The notes under the pieces are model-generated. The model ran no database searches and was not told where the DNA came from. It worked only from the letters and a program-made list of their open reading frames with translations. A program made the translations under genes and the position numbers. From positions 7,591,001-7,655,000 of the forward strand of contig NZ_RAPS01000001.1 of the NCBI RefSeq assembly GCF_003610255.1: a DNA stretch of 64,000 nucleotides, in the 5' to 3' direction. This DNA is from Streptomyces sp. TLI_171. Lineage in GTDB: Bacteria; Actinomycetota; Actinomycetes; Streptomycetales; Streptomycetaceae. Shown here one piece after another: positions 8,590-16,325 of the stretch (position 1 is the stretch's first letter; the number at the start of each line of letters is the position of its first letter).

Positions 8590-9511
8590 GGCCGCCCGCC
8601 CCCTCGGAGCGCCACAGCACCGGGCAGAACTCGGGGTCCGCGTAGTCCGGCCGGCCGTCCGGCAGCCGCCGCACCAGCACGTCGTGGTTGTACACCGCTG
8701 GGCTGCCGTCGGCCAGCGGGAACGGCCGGTACTCGTTCGCCCCGTCCTGCAGGTGGAAGGAGACCGCCCGACGCGGCCGCGCACTGCGGTTCGGACCCGA
8801 GCCGTGGTACGTGCGGCAGTGGTGGAAACTCACGTGCCCCTTCGGGATCACCAGCGGCACCTTGCGGATCTCCGCGCCGTTGTGGCGAGCGTTCACCGCC
8901 AGCAGCCGCTCCAGGTCGCCCCGGTCCCGGTCCGCGAAGTGCCGGGTCACCGAATCCTCCCGGCCCACCTCCCGCCAACGGTGGCTGCCGTCCACCACGG
9001 TGAGCGTGCCCATCTCCTCGTCGCAGTCGTGGAACGGCACGAACGCCGTCAGCATCCGCTCGGAGGAGCACGTCGACCAGTAGTGCTTGTCGATGTGCCA
9101 CGGCACGATGTTGCTCGGCGCGCCCGCGATCGGCGGCTTCAGGATCAGCGTCGACTGGAACACCCGGATCTCCGCCGCCCCCGCCAGCAGCGCCGCCACC
9201 GCCCCCAGCAGCGGCTTGCCCAGCACCTTCGCGATCGGGTCGCTCTCGTAGTGCACGTAGTCGTTGTGCCGCTGCACCGGCCCGTCGGACGGCTGCCACG
9301 CCGCCAGCCGCGGCGGCCGCACCGGCAGCGCCCGGCTGCGCTCGCCCGCGTAGTACGCCTCGCTCGCGGCCGCCAGCCGGTCCACCTCCGCGTCGGTGAA
9401 CAGCTGCTTCGACAGGTACCAGCCGTGCTCGGCGTAGAACGCGACGTCCGCGGCGTCCGGGAGCAGCGCCGACTCCTCGGCAGTCAGTTCGAACCGCACC
9501 TCCCCGGCCAT
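8582..9511 (-). CDS. Phytanoyl-CoA dioxygenase family Fe(II)/2-oxoglutarate oxygenase
   Basis: This 309-residue protein has the non-haem iron facial triad: HID at 139-141 (WHIDKHYW) and distal His236 in TYHGSGPN. The arginine cluster in ARPRRAVS near residue 248 would bind 2-oxoglutarate. Members hydroxylate, epoxidise or halogenate small molecules, often CoA- or ACP-bound. The HxD motif is intact, so hydroxylation rather than halogenation is expected. It is flanked by HmaS (ATGA overlap) and E1 alpha. The substrate may be the aryl unit or the growing chain; the sequence does not say. It is a cytoplasmic tailoring enzyme in the same operon. Confidence 0.88.
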   Translation of the reverse strand: MAGEVRFELTAEESALLPDAADVAFYAEHGWYLSKQLFTDAEVDRLAAASEAYYAGERSRALPVRPPRLAAWQPSDGPVQRHNDYVHYESDPIAKVLGKPLLGAVAALLAGAAEIRVFQSTLILKPPIAGAPSNIVPWHIDKHYWSTCSSERMLTAFVPFHDCDEEMGTLTVVDGSHRWREVGREDSVTRHFADRDRGDLERLLAVNARHNGAEIRKVPLVIPKGHVSFHHCRTYHGSGPNRSARPRRAVSFHLQDGANEYRPFPLADGSPAVYNHDVLVRRLPDGRPDYADPEFCPVLWRSEGAGGRG

Positions 9512-10581
9512 CAGCGGACCACCTCGGCGGGCACCCGGACGGCCGCGAGCTCGCGCTCCTTGGCCTCGTACAGCGCCGGGATGTTGCTGGTGCCGAAGGT
9601 CCGGGCGCCGTGACGCTCGATCAGCTCCCAGAAGAACGTCCGCCGCAGGTGCATCGAGGTCGCGAAGATCTGGAACAGCTCGCCCCAGTGGTCGCGGTCC
9701 AGCAGGATGCCGCGCCGGCGCAGCCGCTCCGGCGGACTGCCCGGCAGCGTGTCGTAGTAGCCGTCCGGGGTCGCCGCGAACCCGATCCCGCGCGCCGCCA
9801 TCGCGTCCACCGCACCCGCGACGTCCGCGCACGCCAGCGCCAGGTGCTGGACGCCCGGGCCGCCGTGCCAGGCCAGGAAGTCGTCGATCTGCCCCGGCGC
9901 CCGCGACGGGTCCGGCTGGATCAGCGTCAACGTCACCCCGCCGCCCGGCGCCTGCACCACCTGCGAGAACATCCCCTGGTCGGCGACCTCGATGTACTCC
10001 TCGAAGATCACCTCGAAGCCGAACGCCCGCCGGTAGAACTCCGTGGTCACGCCCAACTGCCCGTGCGGCACGCACACCGCCGCGTGGTCGATGCCGTCCA
10101 CCAGCTCGGGACGGCCCCCCGGCTCCGGGTCGCCCGGCTGCGACACCGCCCGCAGGCCCGGCAGGAACTCCTCGCCGTCGCCGCGGCGCTCCACCAGCCG
10201 GTGCACCACGTCGCCGAACCCCGACACCGCCGCCGTCACCAGCGACCGCCCGTGCACCGCCGGGCGCTCCACCGCCGCCGCGCCGCCCGCCACCGCCGCG
10301 TCGAACGCCGCCGCCGCGTCCGCGACCCCGAACGCGACGACCGCCACGCCGTCACCGTGCCGGGCGACGTACCGCGCCGCCGGGTGATCCGCCGTCAGGC
10401 CCGAGGTCAGCAGCACCCGGCAGCCGCCCTGCCCCAGCAGCAGCGTGCGCTGCCCGGCCAGACCGGTCTCCGGACCGCCCTGCCCCAGCAGGCGGAAACC
10501 CATACCCGCGGACAGGACGTACGCCGCCTGGCGCGCGTCACCCACGTAGAACTCGACATGATCGACGCCGAGGATTTTCAT
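9511..10581 (-). CDS. hmaS: 4-hydroxymandelate synthase (HPPD family)
   Basis: This 356-residue, two-domain vicinal-oxygen-chelate dioxygenase uses Fe(II) and converts 4-hydroxyphenylpyruvate to 4-hydroxymandelate. The metal ligands are His166 (GIDHAAV), His246 (VQHLALA) and Glu319 (FWELIER). The C-terminal helix reads ARTFGTSNIPALYEA with Ile334. In 4-hydroxyphenylpyruvate dioxygenases this position is normally Phe (GNF), and its change to Ile is associated with mandelate rather than homogentisate formation. That favours HmaS over tyrosine catabolism. The ATG is preceded by AGAAGGA about 11 bases upstream and lies 67 bases after the ketosynthase gene. With Hmo and HpgT it completes the route to 4-hydroxyphenylglycine. 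Homogentisate-forming HPPD is the alternative and cannot be fully excluded. Confidence 0.87.
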   Translation of the reverse strand: MKILGVDHVEFYVGDARQAAYVLSAGMGFRLLGQGGPETGLAGQRTLLLGQGGCRVLLTSGLTADHPAARYVARHGDGVAVVAFGVADAAAAFDAAVAGGAAAVERPAVHGRSLVTAAVSGFGDVVHRLVERRGDGEEFLPGLRAVSQPGDPEPGGRPELVDGIDHAAVCVPHGQLGVTTEFYRRAFGFEVIFEEYIEVADQGMFSQVVQAPGGGVTLTLIQPDPSRAPGQIDDFLAWHGGPGVQHLALACADVAGAVDAMAARGIGFAATPDGYYDTLPGSPPERLRRRGILLDRDHWGELFQIFATSMHLRRTFFWELIERHGARTFGTSNIPALYEAKERELAAVRVPAEVVR

Positions 10582-10648
10582 GACGACAGCTGTTCCTTCT
10601 CTGAGTCGACGGTGCGTCAGGTACGAAAGGGCCCGGGGGAGGGACGGG

Positions 10649-11947
10649 TCAGACCGGGCGGACCAGGCGGGTGCCGGGGTGGCCGAGGACCAGGCTGACG
10701 TTGTGGCCGCCGAAGCCGAACGAGTTCGACAGCACGTGGCCGATCCCCGGCACGGGGCGCGGCCCCTTGCGGACGTGGTCCAGCTCGCACGCCGGATCCG
10801 GATCGTCCAGGTTGTGCGTCGGCGGCAGCAGCCCGCGCCGCAGCGCCAGCACCGACACCGCCGACTCCACCACCCCCGAGGCGCCCAGCAGATGGCCCGT
10901 CACCGCCTTGGTCGAACTGACCGGCGGCCCCGCCGGGCCGAACACCTCGCGGATCGCCGCCGCCTCCGCCGCGTCGCCCACCTTGGTGCCCGTGCCGTGC
11001 GCGTTCACATAGCCGACCTCCGCCGGCCCGATCCCCGCACTGCGCAGAGCCATCCGCATGCACGCCGCCGCGCCCCCGCCGTCCGGACGCGGCGTGGTCG
11101 GATGGTGGGCGTCGTTGCTCGCCCCCCACCCCAGCACCTCGGCGTACCCGGCCGCGCCCCGCCCGTCCGCGTGCGCCGCCCGCTCCAGCACCAGCACCCC
11201 GGCGCCCTCACCGAGCACCAGTCCGTTGCGGCGCCGGTCGAACGGCCGGCTCGCCCCCGTCGGATCGTCCGCCCAACCACGCGCCAGCGCACGGGCGTTG
11301 GAGAAGGTGTCGACGAGCGTCGGGAACAGCGGGGCCTCCGCGCAGCCCGCCACCACCACGTCCGCCAGGTCCTCGCGCAGCAGCCGGAACCCCTCCGCGA
11401 CGGACTGCGCCCCCGCCGCGCACGCCGTCGCGACCGCGGAGCTGTAGCCGCGGATGCCGTAGCGGATCGCCACCCGCGCCGCCGCCATGTTCGGCAGCAT
11501 CCCCGGCAGCAGGTACGGACTGACGCCCAGTCGGCCGCGCGCGGCGCGCACCACCACCTGCGCCTCCAGCGTGGCCAGCCCGCCCGTCCCCGACAGCACC
11601 ACCGCGATCCGGTGCGGGTCCACGTCGCGGCCCACCTCGATCCCGGCGTCCGCCATCGCGTCCTCCGCCGCCCGCAGGGCCAGCACGATGTACCGGTCCA
11701 CCACCCGGCTCTCCGGCCCCGGCAGCACCGACGCCGGATCGATCGGCGGCGCGAACCCCGCCACCTCCAACGAGCCGTCCAGCGGCCCGCCCGGCACCGG
11801 CCGGGCCAGCCCCGAGCGACCCTCGCACATCGCCGACACCACCTCGTCGGCGCTGCACCCCACCGGCGTCACCATTCCCATCCCGGTGACGACGACACCC
11901 GCCCCGCCGGCTCCACCCGATCCACCCGCTCCGGCTGTGGCACTCAC
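10649..11947 (-). CDS. Beta-ketoacyl-ACP synthase II (FabF/KS alpha-like)
   Basis: This 432-residue protein is a complete ketosynthase. The nucleophile is Cys176 in ATACAAGAQ, with the two histidines His317 (NAHGTGT) and His352 (TGHLLGASG), and the glycine-rich FGFGGHN end. It should extend an acyl-ACP by decarboxylative condensation with malonyl-ACP. The N-terminus has a short Gly/Ala-rich leader. The GTG start overlaps the short KS-like gene (GTGA), which itself overlaps the next ketosynthase. The three-gene block of KS, short KS and KS resembles aryl-polyene and highly reducing type II PKS clusters. A primary-metabolism FabF is unlikely given the context. Confidence 0.9.
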   Translation of the reverse strand: MSATAGAGGSGGAGGAGVVVTGMGMVTPVGCSADEVVSAMCEGRSGLARPVPGGPLDGSLEVAGFAPPIDPASVLPGPESRVVDRYIVLALRAAEDAMADAGIEVGRDVDPHRIAVVLSGTGGLATLEAQVVVRAARGRLGVSPYLLPGMLPNMAAARVAIRYGIRGYSSAVATACAAGAQSVAEGFRLLREDLADVVVAGCAEAPLFPTLVDTFSNARALARGWADDPTGASRPFDRRRNGLVLGEGAGVLVLERAAHADGRGAAGYAEVLGWGASNDAHHPTTPRPDGGGAAACMRMALRSAGIGPAEVGYVNAHGTGTKVGDAAEAAAIREVFGPAGPPVSSTKAVTGHLLGASGVVESAVSVLALRRGLLPPTHNLDDPDPACELDHVRKGPRPVPGIGHVLSNSFGFGGHNVSLVLGHPGTRLVRPV

Positions 11948-12609
11948 GGTCGAACTCCCTCCTGGTGCGGCAGTGATCCGTCCCCGGCCGGTTCCGGCCC
12001 GAGCAGGACGGCGGCGGCGCGATCCACGCCGCCCGGGACGTACGCCTGATCCACGCGGAGCAGCAACGCCGCCTCCGCATCCCCGTCCGCCAGCAGCAGC
12101 GCGGCCACCGCGAGCGCCCCGGCGGTGTCACCGACGCACACCACCGGCCCGGTCAGTCCCCAGCGCGACGCCACCAGCCCCGCCACGGCATTGGGCACCG
12201 CCTGGAAGAACAGCAACGGCCCCAGCCGCGCCCCGCCGTCGACGCCCTCCGCCACTCGAACCGCCCCCGCGAGGTCCCCCAGCGCACTGGCCACCAGGAC
12301 GGCGGTCATCGGCAGTTGAGCCCCGCCCACCCGTTCCAGACACCGCCGGGCGACCTCCGCCGCCAGCGGGCTGAACGAGGACCCGACGAACCCGGGCACC
12401 GGCGGCGGGGCGGCCCCGTCCCCCACCTCCGGCCACTGCGCGGCGGCGAGCACGTGCAGACCGGCCGAGGCGGCAGCCGAGACCAGCGCCGGGACGGACG
12501 CCTCGGCCTGCGCCGGGACGGGCGTCTCGGCGTGGGCCGGGAGGGGCGTCCCGGTGTGCGCGGCCGACGGCCCGGTGAGGGCGGCGCCCGCCGCGTGGAC
12601 GGCGGTCAC
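11944..12609 (-). CDS. Short ketosynthase-like protein (chain-length-factor type)
   Basis: This 221-residue protein is about half the length of a ketosynthase. After a low-complexity leader of Pro/Ala/Thr repeats (residues about 12-45), residues 75-200 look like a KS N-terminal half: VLVASALGDLAGAVR, LLFFQAVPNAVAGLVASRWG and ALAVAALLLADG. The order of these segments recalls the roughly 240-residue chain-length-factor-like proteins of aryl-polyene clusters. No catalytic Cys in a KS-type motif is visible. It probably heterodimerises with one of the flanking ketosynthases and shapes chain length. GTG start and stop overlap both neighbours. Confidence 0.62.
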   Translation of the reverse strand: MTAVHAAGAALTGPSAAHTGTPLPAHAETPVPAQAEASVPALVSAAASAGLHVLAAAQWPEVGDGAAPPPVPGFVGSSFSPLAAEVARRCLERVGGAQLPMTAVLVASALGDLAGAVRVAEGVDGGARLGPLLFFQAVPNAVAGLVASRWGLTGPVVCVGDTAGALAVAALLLADGDAEAALLLRVDQAYVPGGVDRAAAVLLGPEPAGDGSLPHQEGVRP

Positions 12610-13759
12610 GGGGCGCCGACCAGGAGCGCGGTGTTCGCCCCGCCGAACGCGGTGCTGAGACTCAGCGCGTGATCGGCGCCCGTGCGCGCGCCGGCCACGA
12701 CCAGGTTCAGCGGGCAGTCGGAGTCCGGACCCAGCCAGCCCGCGTTGACGGGCAGCCGGCCCGCCTGCAACGCGCCGACGGCCACCAGCAGTTCGAGCAG
12801 CGCGCCGGCCTCCAGCGCCTGGCCGTGCACCGACTTGGTGGAACTCACCGGAACCGTCGCCGCATGCCGCCCCAGCGCCCGGTGCAAGGCCGCCGCCTCC
12901 GCCGCGTCCCCGACCGGGCTGCCCGTGCCGTGCGCGTTCACATAGCCGACCCGCTGCGGGCCGATGCCGCCGCGCCGCAGCGCGTCCGTGATCGCCCGGG
13001 CCAACCCGGCGCCGTCCGGCCGCGGCCGGCAGACGTGGTGGGCGTCGCCCGCCCGACCCCAGCCCGCCAGCACCGCCAGCGGCGAAGCCCCCCGCGTGCG
13101 GGCCGCCGACGCCGCCTCCACCACCACCGCCGCCACCCCGTCACCGAGCAGCAGCCCGCTCCGGCCGGAGCTGAACGGCCGCACCCGTCCGTCCCGGGCC
13201 AGCGCCCCGCCCGCGTCGAACAGGGCGAACTGGTCCGCCTCGACCAGGTATCCGGCTGCCACCACCACTCGCTCCAGCTGCCCCCGCGCCACCGCCGCAG
13301 CCGCGTCGGCGACCGCGGTCGCCGAGGCCACGCACGCCGAGGTGTACGCCCGGACCTCCCCGACAACCCGCCCCGGCGGGCCCGCTCGGCGGCGAACACC
13401 TGCGCGCCGTGCGCCGGGCGCGCCGCCGCGGCAACCCTCGGCAGCGCCGGGTCGCCGTGCAGCGCGAGGAAGAGCGGACAGCCGGCGCGAGCGGCGGCCG
13501 ACAGCCCCGCCTCCGCGCAGGCCGCGGCGACCACCCCGTCCAACTCCCGCTCCAGCGACGGGTCCCCGGGATGCGTGGCGGCCCGGTCCACCCGGCGCCC
13601 GGAGACGTCGAAGCGCCGCACCGGGGCGAACGCCTCCGCGCCGTCGAGGGCGGCGGACAGCAACGGCCGGACACCCCGCCCGAAAGCGCTGAACACTCCC
13701 GCCCCGGTCACCACGACGGCGCGAGGGCCGCGGCGGGCGGTGGACACCGTGTCGGTCAT
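12606..13759 (-). pseudogene. Beta-ketoacyl synthase, interrupted by one frameshift
   Basis: The N-terminal part (ATG at 13759, then TARRGPRAVVVTGAGVFSAFG) and the C-terminal part (SACVASATAV with the nucleophile Cys, then NAHGTGS, STKSVHGQALEAG and FGGANTALL) lie in different frames. The change falls at about 13365-13395, just before the active-site Cys. Restoring one base would give about 384 residues with Cys-His-His all present. The sequence around the break is a GC homopolymer-rich stretch, so a base-calling error is as likely as a real mutation. I saw no slippery heptamer that would argue for programmed shifting. A GGAGG ribosome site stands about 12 bases before the ATG. If intact, it would be the second extending ketosynthase. 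Confidence 0.8.
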
Positions 13760-13925
13760 GCCTCGATCACCTCCAACTGGCACGCGGAATACAACAGTTG
13801 ACGCTGGCTCGGGCGCCGCAGGCGGGGTGCGTGGTCGCGCGGCGCGAAGGGGGAGGGCCGCCGACGCGCCGTCCGTCGCAGCCGGGGGCGCGGGCGCAAC
13901 GGCCCGCCGTGGCCGCCGGGCCCCG

Positions 13926-13967
13926 GCGCCGCCCGCAGGGCGGACCGGTCCGCCCTGCGGGCGGCGC
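13926..13967. terminator. 42-bp perfect palindrome, likely terminator
   Basis: Two 21-base arms (13926-13946 and 13947-13967) are exact reverse complements with no loop spacer. It lies 10 bases beyond the stop of the carrier-protein gene 13977-14213 and before the frameshifted ketosynthase. The arms have no following T-run, as is common for strong GC-rich terminators in actinomycetes. It probably ends the ligase-ACP-ACP transcript, so the downstream ketosynthase block may have its own promoter between 13760 and 13925. Confidence 0.65.
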
Positions 13968-13976
13968 TGCCGGAGG

Positions 13977-14213
13977 TCAGATCCGGCTCCCGCCCCGGAT
14001 CGCGGCCAGCAGCTCGACCACGTCGGTGACCGTGGCCACCCGCGACAGCGTCTCGTCGCTCAACCGGCAGCCGTGGCGCTCCTCGATCACGTGGACCAGC
14101 CAGGCCAGCTCCATCGAGTCGATCCGCTCCGGGACCTCCTCGGGCGTCCGACCGCCGAACTCCGCCAGCAGGGCCAGCACTTCGTCCCGCCCGGACGCGG
14201 CCGACCCGGTCAC
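13977..14213 (-). CDS. Acyl carrier protein
   Basis: This 78-residue carrier protein has the modification serine at Ser33 in PERIDSMELAWLV (canonical DSxE motif). The C-terminal helix VTDVVELLAAI follows the ACP pattern. The GTG start overlaps the stop of the preceding ACP gene (GTGA), so two carriers are made in tandem from one transcript. Tandem discrete ACPs next to an AMP ligase and ketosynthases are typical of aryl-polyene-like systems, where one carrier takes the aryl starter and the other the malonyl or growing chain. That division of labour is inference. Confidence 0.87.
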   Translation of the reverse strand: MTGSAASGRDEVLALLAEFGGRTPEEVPERIDSMELAWLVHVIEERHGCRLSDETLSRVATVTDVVELLAAIRGGSRI

Positions 14214-14494
14214 CGGCCGGCGGCGGAGGCCGAGCCGACCCGCTCGGCGACGGCGGAGGCGAACTCGCCCACCGTCATGGTGCCGAGCTGCTCCGCCTCG
14301 TCGTCGTCGAACCGGACCGTGAACCGCTCCTCGACCCGGACACCCAGCTCGGCCAGCGAGAGCGACTCGAGGTCGGCGCCGGCCGGGCCGAGCGGAGTGT
14401 CGTCGTCGATCCCGCCGATGTCGTAGTTCATCTCCTTCAGCGCGGTCAGCACGAACGCGCGGATCTCCTCGATCGAGGGCACCTCGGTGGACAT
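14210..14494 (-). CDS. Acyl carrier protein
   Basis: This 94-residue carrier protein has Ser44 in ADLESLSLAEL as the probable phosphopantetheine site, with Glu rather than Asp before Ser. The preceding TPLGPAGA loop and the following VRVEERFTVRF helix are normal for ACPs, and the acidic DDDEAEQLG stretch is helix III. The ATG has an AAAGGAAG ribosome site about 9 bases upstream. It is 65 bases downstream of the ligase gene 14560-16131 and overlaps the next ACP. Confidence 0.87.
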   Translation of the reverse strand: MSTEVPSIEEIRAFVLTALKEMNYDIGGIDDDTPLGPAGADLESLSLAELGVRVEERFTVRFDDDEAEQLGTMTVGEFASAVAERVGSASAAGR

Positions 14495-14559
14495 CGCTGC
14501 AGCTTCCTTTCGGGTCGGACGAAGGACTCCGGACGGCTCAACCAGCCGTTCGGGAAAGC

Positions 14560-16131
14560 TCAGTCGGCGGGATCCCGGGATTCGGCCCGGGCCGCGGCCA
14601 GCACGGTCCGGTCGCGCACCGGCTTCCCGGTCGCGGTGCGCGGCAGCCGGTCCAGCAGGTGGAGCAGCCGCGGGCGCTTGTACGCCGCCAGCCGTTCGGC
14701 GAGCTGCGCCTCGATCCGCGCGACCCGGGCCGCCCGCCCGGCCGGACCGCCCGCCCCGGCGTCCTCGTCCAGGGCGAAGTACGCCTCGATCGAGGAACCG
14801 AGGAGGACCACGGCCGCGCTCACCCCGGGCAGGGCGGCCAAGGTGTGTTCGACCTCGGTGAGGTCGACCTTCAGGCCGCCGATGGAGACCTGGGAGTCCA
14901 GCCGGCCGAGGACCCGCACCCGCCCGGTGCGGGGGTCGACGGCGCCGCTGTCCTTGGTGCGCAGCCAGCCGTCCGCCCACCGGGCGGGGCCGGCGGCGGT
15001 CGGCGGTGCGCCGAGGTCGAGGTAGGGGGAGTGCTCGCGGGCGATCAGCAGTTCGCCGTCCGCCGCGCGGAGCCGGATGCCGGGGGCCGGGGTGAGTTCG
15101 GGCCGGTGCGCGCCGAACAGGTCGGTGGCGATGACGCCGACCTCGGTCATCCCGTACATGCTGCCGAGGCGGACGCCGTACCGGTCCACGAAGGCCTCGT
15201 GCACCTCGGCGCGGACGAGTTCGCCGCCGGTCGTCATGCCGGTGAGCTGGGGGAGCCGGGGCGGCGCGGCCGCCCAGGTGAGGAGTTCGAGGTGGAACGG
15301 CACGCCGAGCAGCGTGGTCGGCTCGGGGGCGGCCGCGACGGTGGCCAGGATGCCGTCCGCCGTCACCCGCCCGGGGAAGGCCAGCCGGACCCGGGCGTGC
15401 AGGCAGTGCAGCAGACCGCCGACCAGGCCCAGGACGTGCACGGTCGAGGCCAGCGAGACCATCCGTTCGCCCGCGCGGGGCACGCCGTCGAGCCGGGCGT
15501 ACCGGTCGAGTTCGGCGACCAGGTCGGCCGCCGTCCGGCCGATGATCTTGGAAGGGCCGGTGGAGCCCGAGCTGAGCTGCACCAGGGCGTGCGGGCCGGC
15601 GGCGGGACGTCCGGGCCGGGCGGTGACCAGTTCGCGCTGGGTGTGGAAGCCGCGGGCCGGGCCACCGACCACCGGATCGGCGGCGGAGACCACCACCTGC
15701 GGATCCAGCCGGGCCAGCGCCTGTTCGGTCTCGAACGCGGTCAGGCGGTGGTCGAGCAGGGCGACCTGGGCGCCGATCCGCCAGCCGGCCAGCAGGTTGG
15801 CGACCAGCGCCAGCGACGGGGCCAGGCAGAGGGCGAGCGAGCCGCCCCGGCGCAGCCCGGCCGCGGCCAGCTCGGCCTGCCGATCGCGGACCAACTGCCG
15901 CAACTCGGCACGGCGGACGGGTTCTTCGAAGAACAGACAGGGTTCGGCGTCGGGGCCGCGCAACAGGATCTCGTCGACCCAGCCGGGATCGAGCAGGCCC
16001 GGCAGGTCCGGCAGCTCCCGCCCGGCCGGCAGGTCCGGCACGACCGGGGGGCCGGGTAAGCCCGGTGAGCTGCGAGAGCTGGATGGGAGCGCTCCCATGC
16101 TGCTCGGCGGTGCTGCGGCGGTGTCTTTCAT
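14560..16131 (-). CDS. AMP-dependent ligase (acyl-ACP/CoA ligase type)
   Basis: This 523-residue protein is a second ANL-family ligase. The P-loop motif is SSGSTGPSK at 187-195 with the canonical Lys; the adenine-binding motif is YGMTEVG; and the C-terminal catalytic Lys lies in RTATGKPVRD. It probably activates an aryl or fatty acid for one of the two carriers encoded next to it. The N-terminal about 45 residues are Ser/Pro-rich linker. I chose the ATG at 16131 because an AGGAAGAGG site stands about 12 bases upstream; a GTG at 16185 is the alternative. A perfect 16-bp CebR-type palindrome covers codons 12-17. It is the first gene of the left-hand minus-strand block. Confidence 0.86.
   Translation of the reverse strand: MKDTAAAPPSSMGALPSSSRSSPGLPGPPVVPDLPAGRELPDLPGLLDPGWVDEILLRGPDAEPCLFFEEPVRRAELRQLVRDRQAELAAAGLRRGGSLALCLAPSLALVANLLAGWRIGAQVALLDHRLTAFETEQALARLDPQVVVSAADPVVGGPARGFHTQRELVTARPGRPAAGPHALVQLSSGSTGPSKIIGRTAADLVAELDRYARLDGVPRAGERMVSLASTVHVLGLVGGLLHCLHARVRLAFPGRVTADGILATVAAAPEPTTLLGVPFHLELLTWAAAPPRLPQLTGMTTGGELVRAEVHEAFVDRYGVRLGSMYGMTEVGVIATDLFGAHRPELTPAPGIRLRAADGELLIAREHSPYLDLGAPPTAAGPARWADGWLRTKDSGAVDPRTGRVRVLGRLDSQVSIGGLKVDLTEVEHTLAALPGVSAAVVLLGSSIEAYFALDEDAGAGGPAGRAARVARIEAQLAERLAAYKRPRLLHLLDRLPRTATGKPVRDRTVLAAARAESRDPAD
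16083..16098. promoter_or_regulatory. CebR-type operator inside the ligase coding region
   Basis: The 16-bp sequence ATGGGAGCGCTCCCAT is a perfect palindrome. Its core TGGGAGCGCTCCCA is the consensus box of CebR, the LacI-family repressor of cellulose/cellobiose utilisation in Streptomyces. It covers codons 12-17 of the ligase, about 35-50 bases after the ATG, and lies downstream of the candidate promoter at 16192-16220. Binding here would block elongation rather than initiation. No cebR gene is in the window. Confidence 0.7.
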
Positions 16132-16191
16132 GGAGTACCAGAACCTCTTCCTGGTCAGGCCGGAGGGAACTGGCGGAATTCCCACGCCGAA

Positions 16192-16220
16192 CTTTCAACG
16201 CTGAATTGCCCGGGTGTCAA
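16192..16220 (-). promoter_or_regulatory. Candidate sigma-70 promoter for the ligase-ACP operon
   Basis: On the minus strand a perfect -35 TTGACA (16220-16215) is followed after 17 bases by TGAAAG (16197-16192), a weak -10. It is about 60 bases upstream of the ligase ATG. The CebR-type box lies about 95-110 bases downstream of the -10. Confidence 0.4.
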
Positions 16221-16296
16221 GACCTCGCGCCGCTCCGGCATTTCGGTGTCCGTGGAGCGTACGGTTCCGGCCGCCCGAAAGGATTTGTCAGGTGCG

Positions 16297-16325
16297 TTGA
16301 CGCGCCTGCGGCCCCTCGCTAGTGT
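16297..16325 (+). promoter_or_regulatory. Candidate sigma-70 promoter for the methyltransferase operon
   Basis: TTGACG (16297-16302), a 17-base spacer and TAGTGT (16320-16325) fit the vegetative actinomycete consensus. The resulting leader to the GTG at 16629 would be about 300 bases. Confidence 0.5.

Noticed and set aside
9511..10581. Tyrosine-catabolism HPPD (homogentisate formation)
   Set aside because: Context with Hmo and HpgT, and Ile in place of the diagnostic Phe, favour 4-hydroxymandelate synthase.
12606..13759. Programmed ribosomal frameshift in the ketosynthase
   Set aside because: No slippery heptamer or downstream structure was evident; a one-base error or mutation in a GC run explains it more simply.
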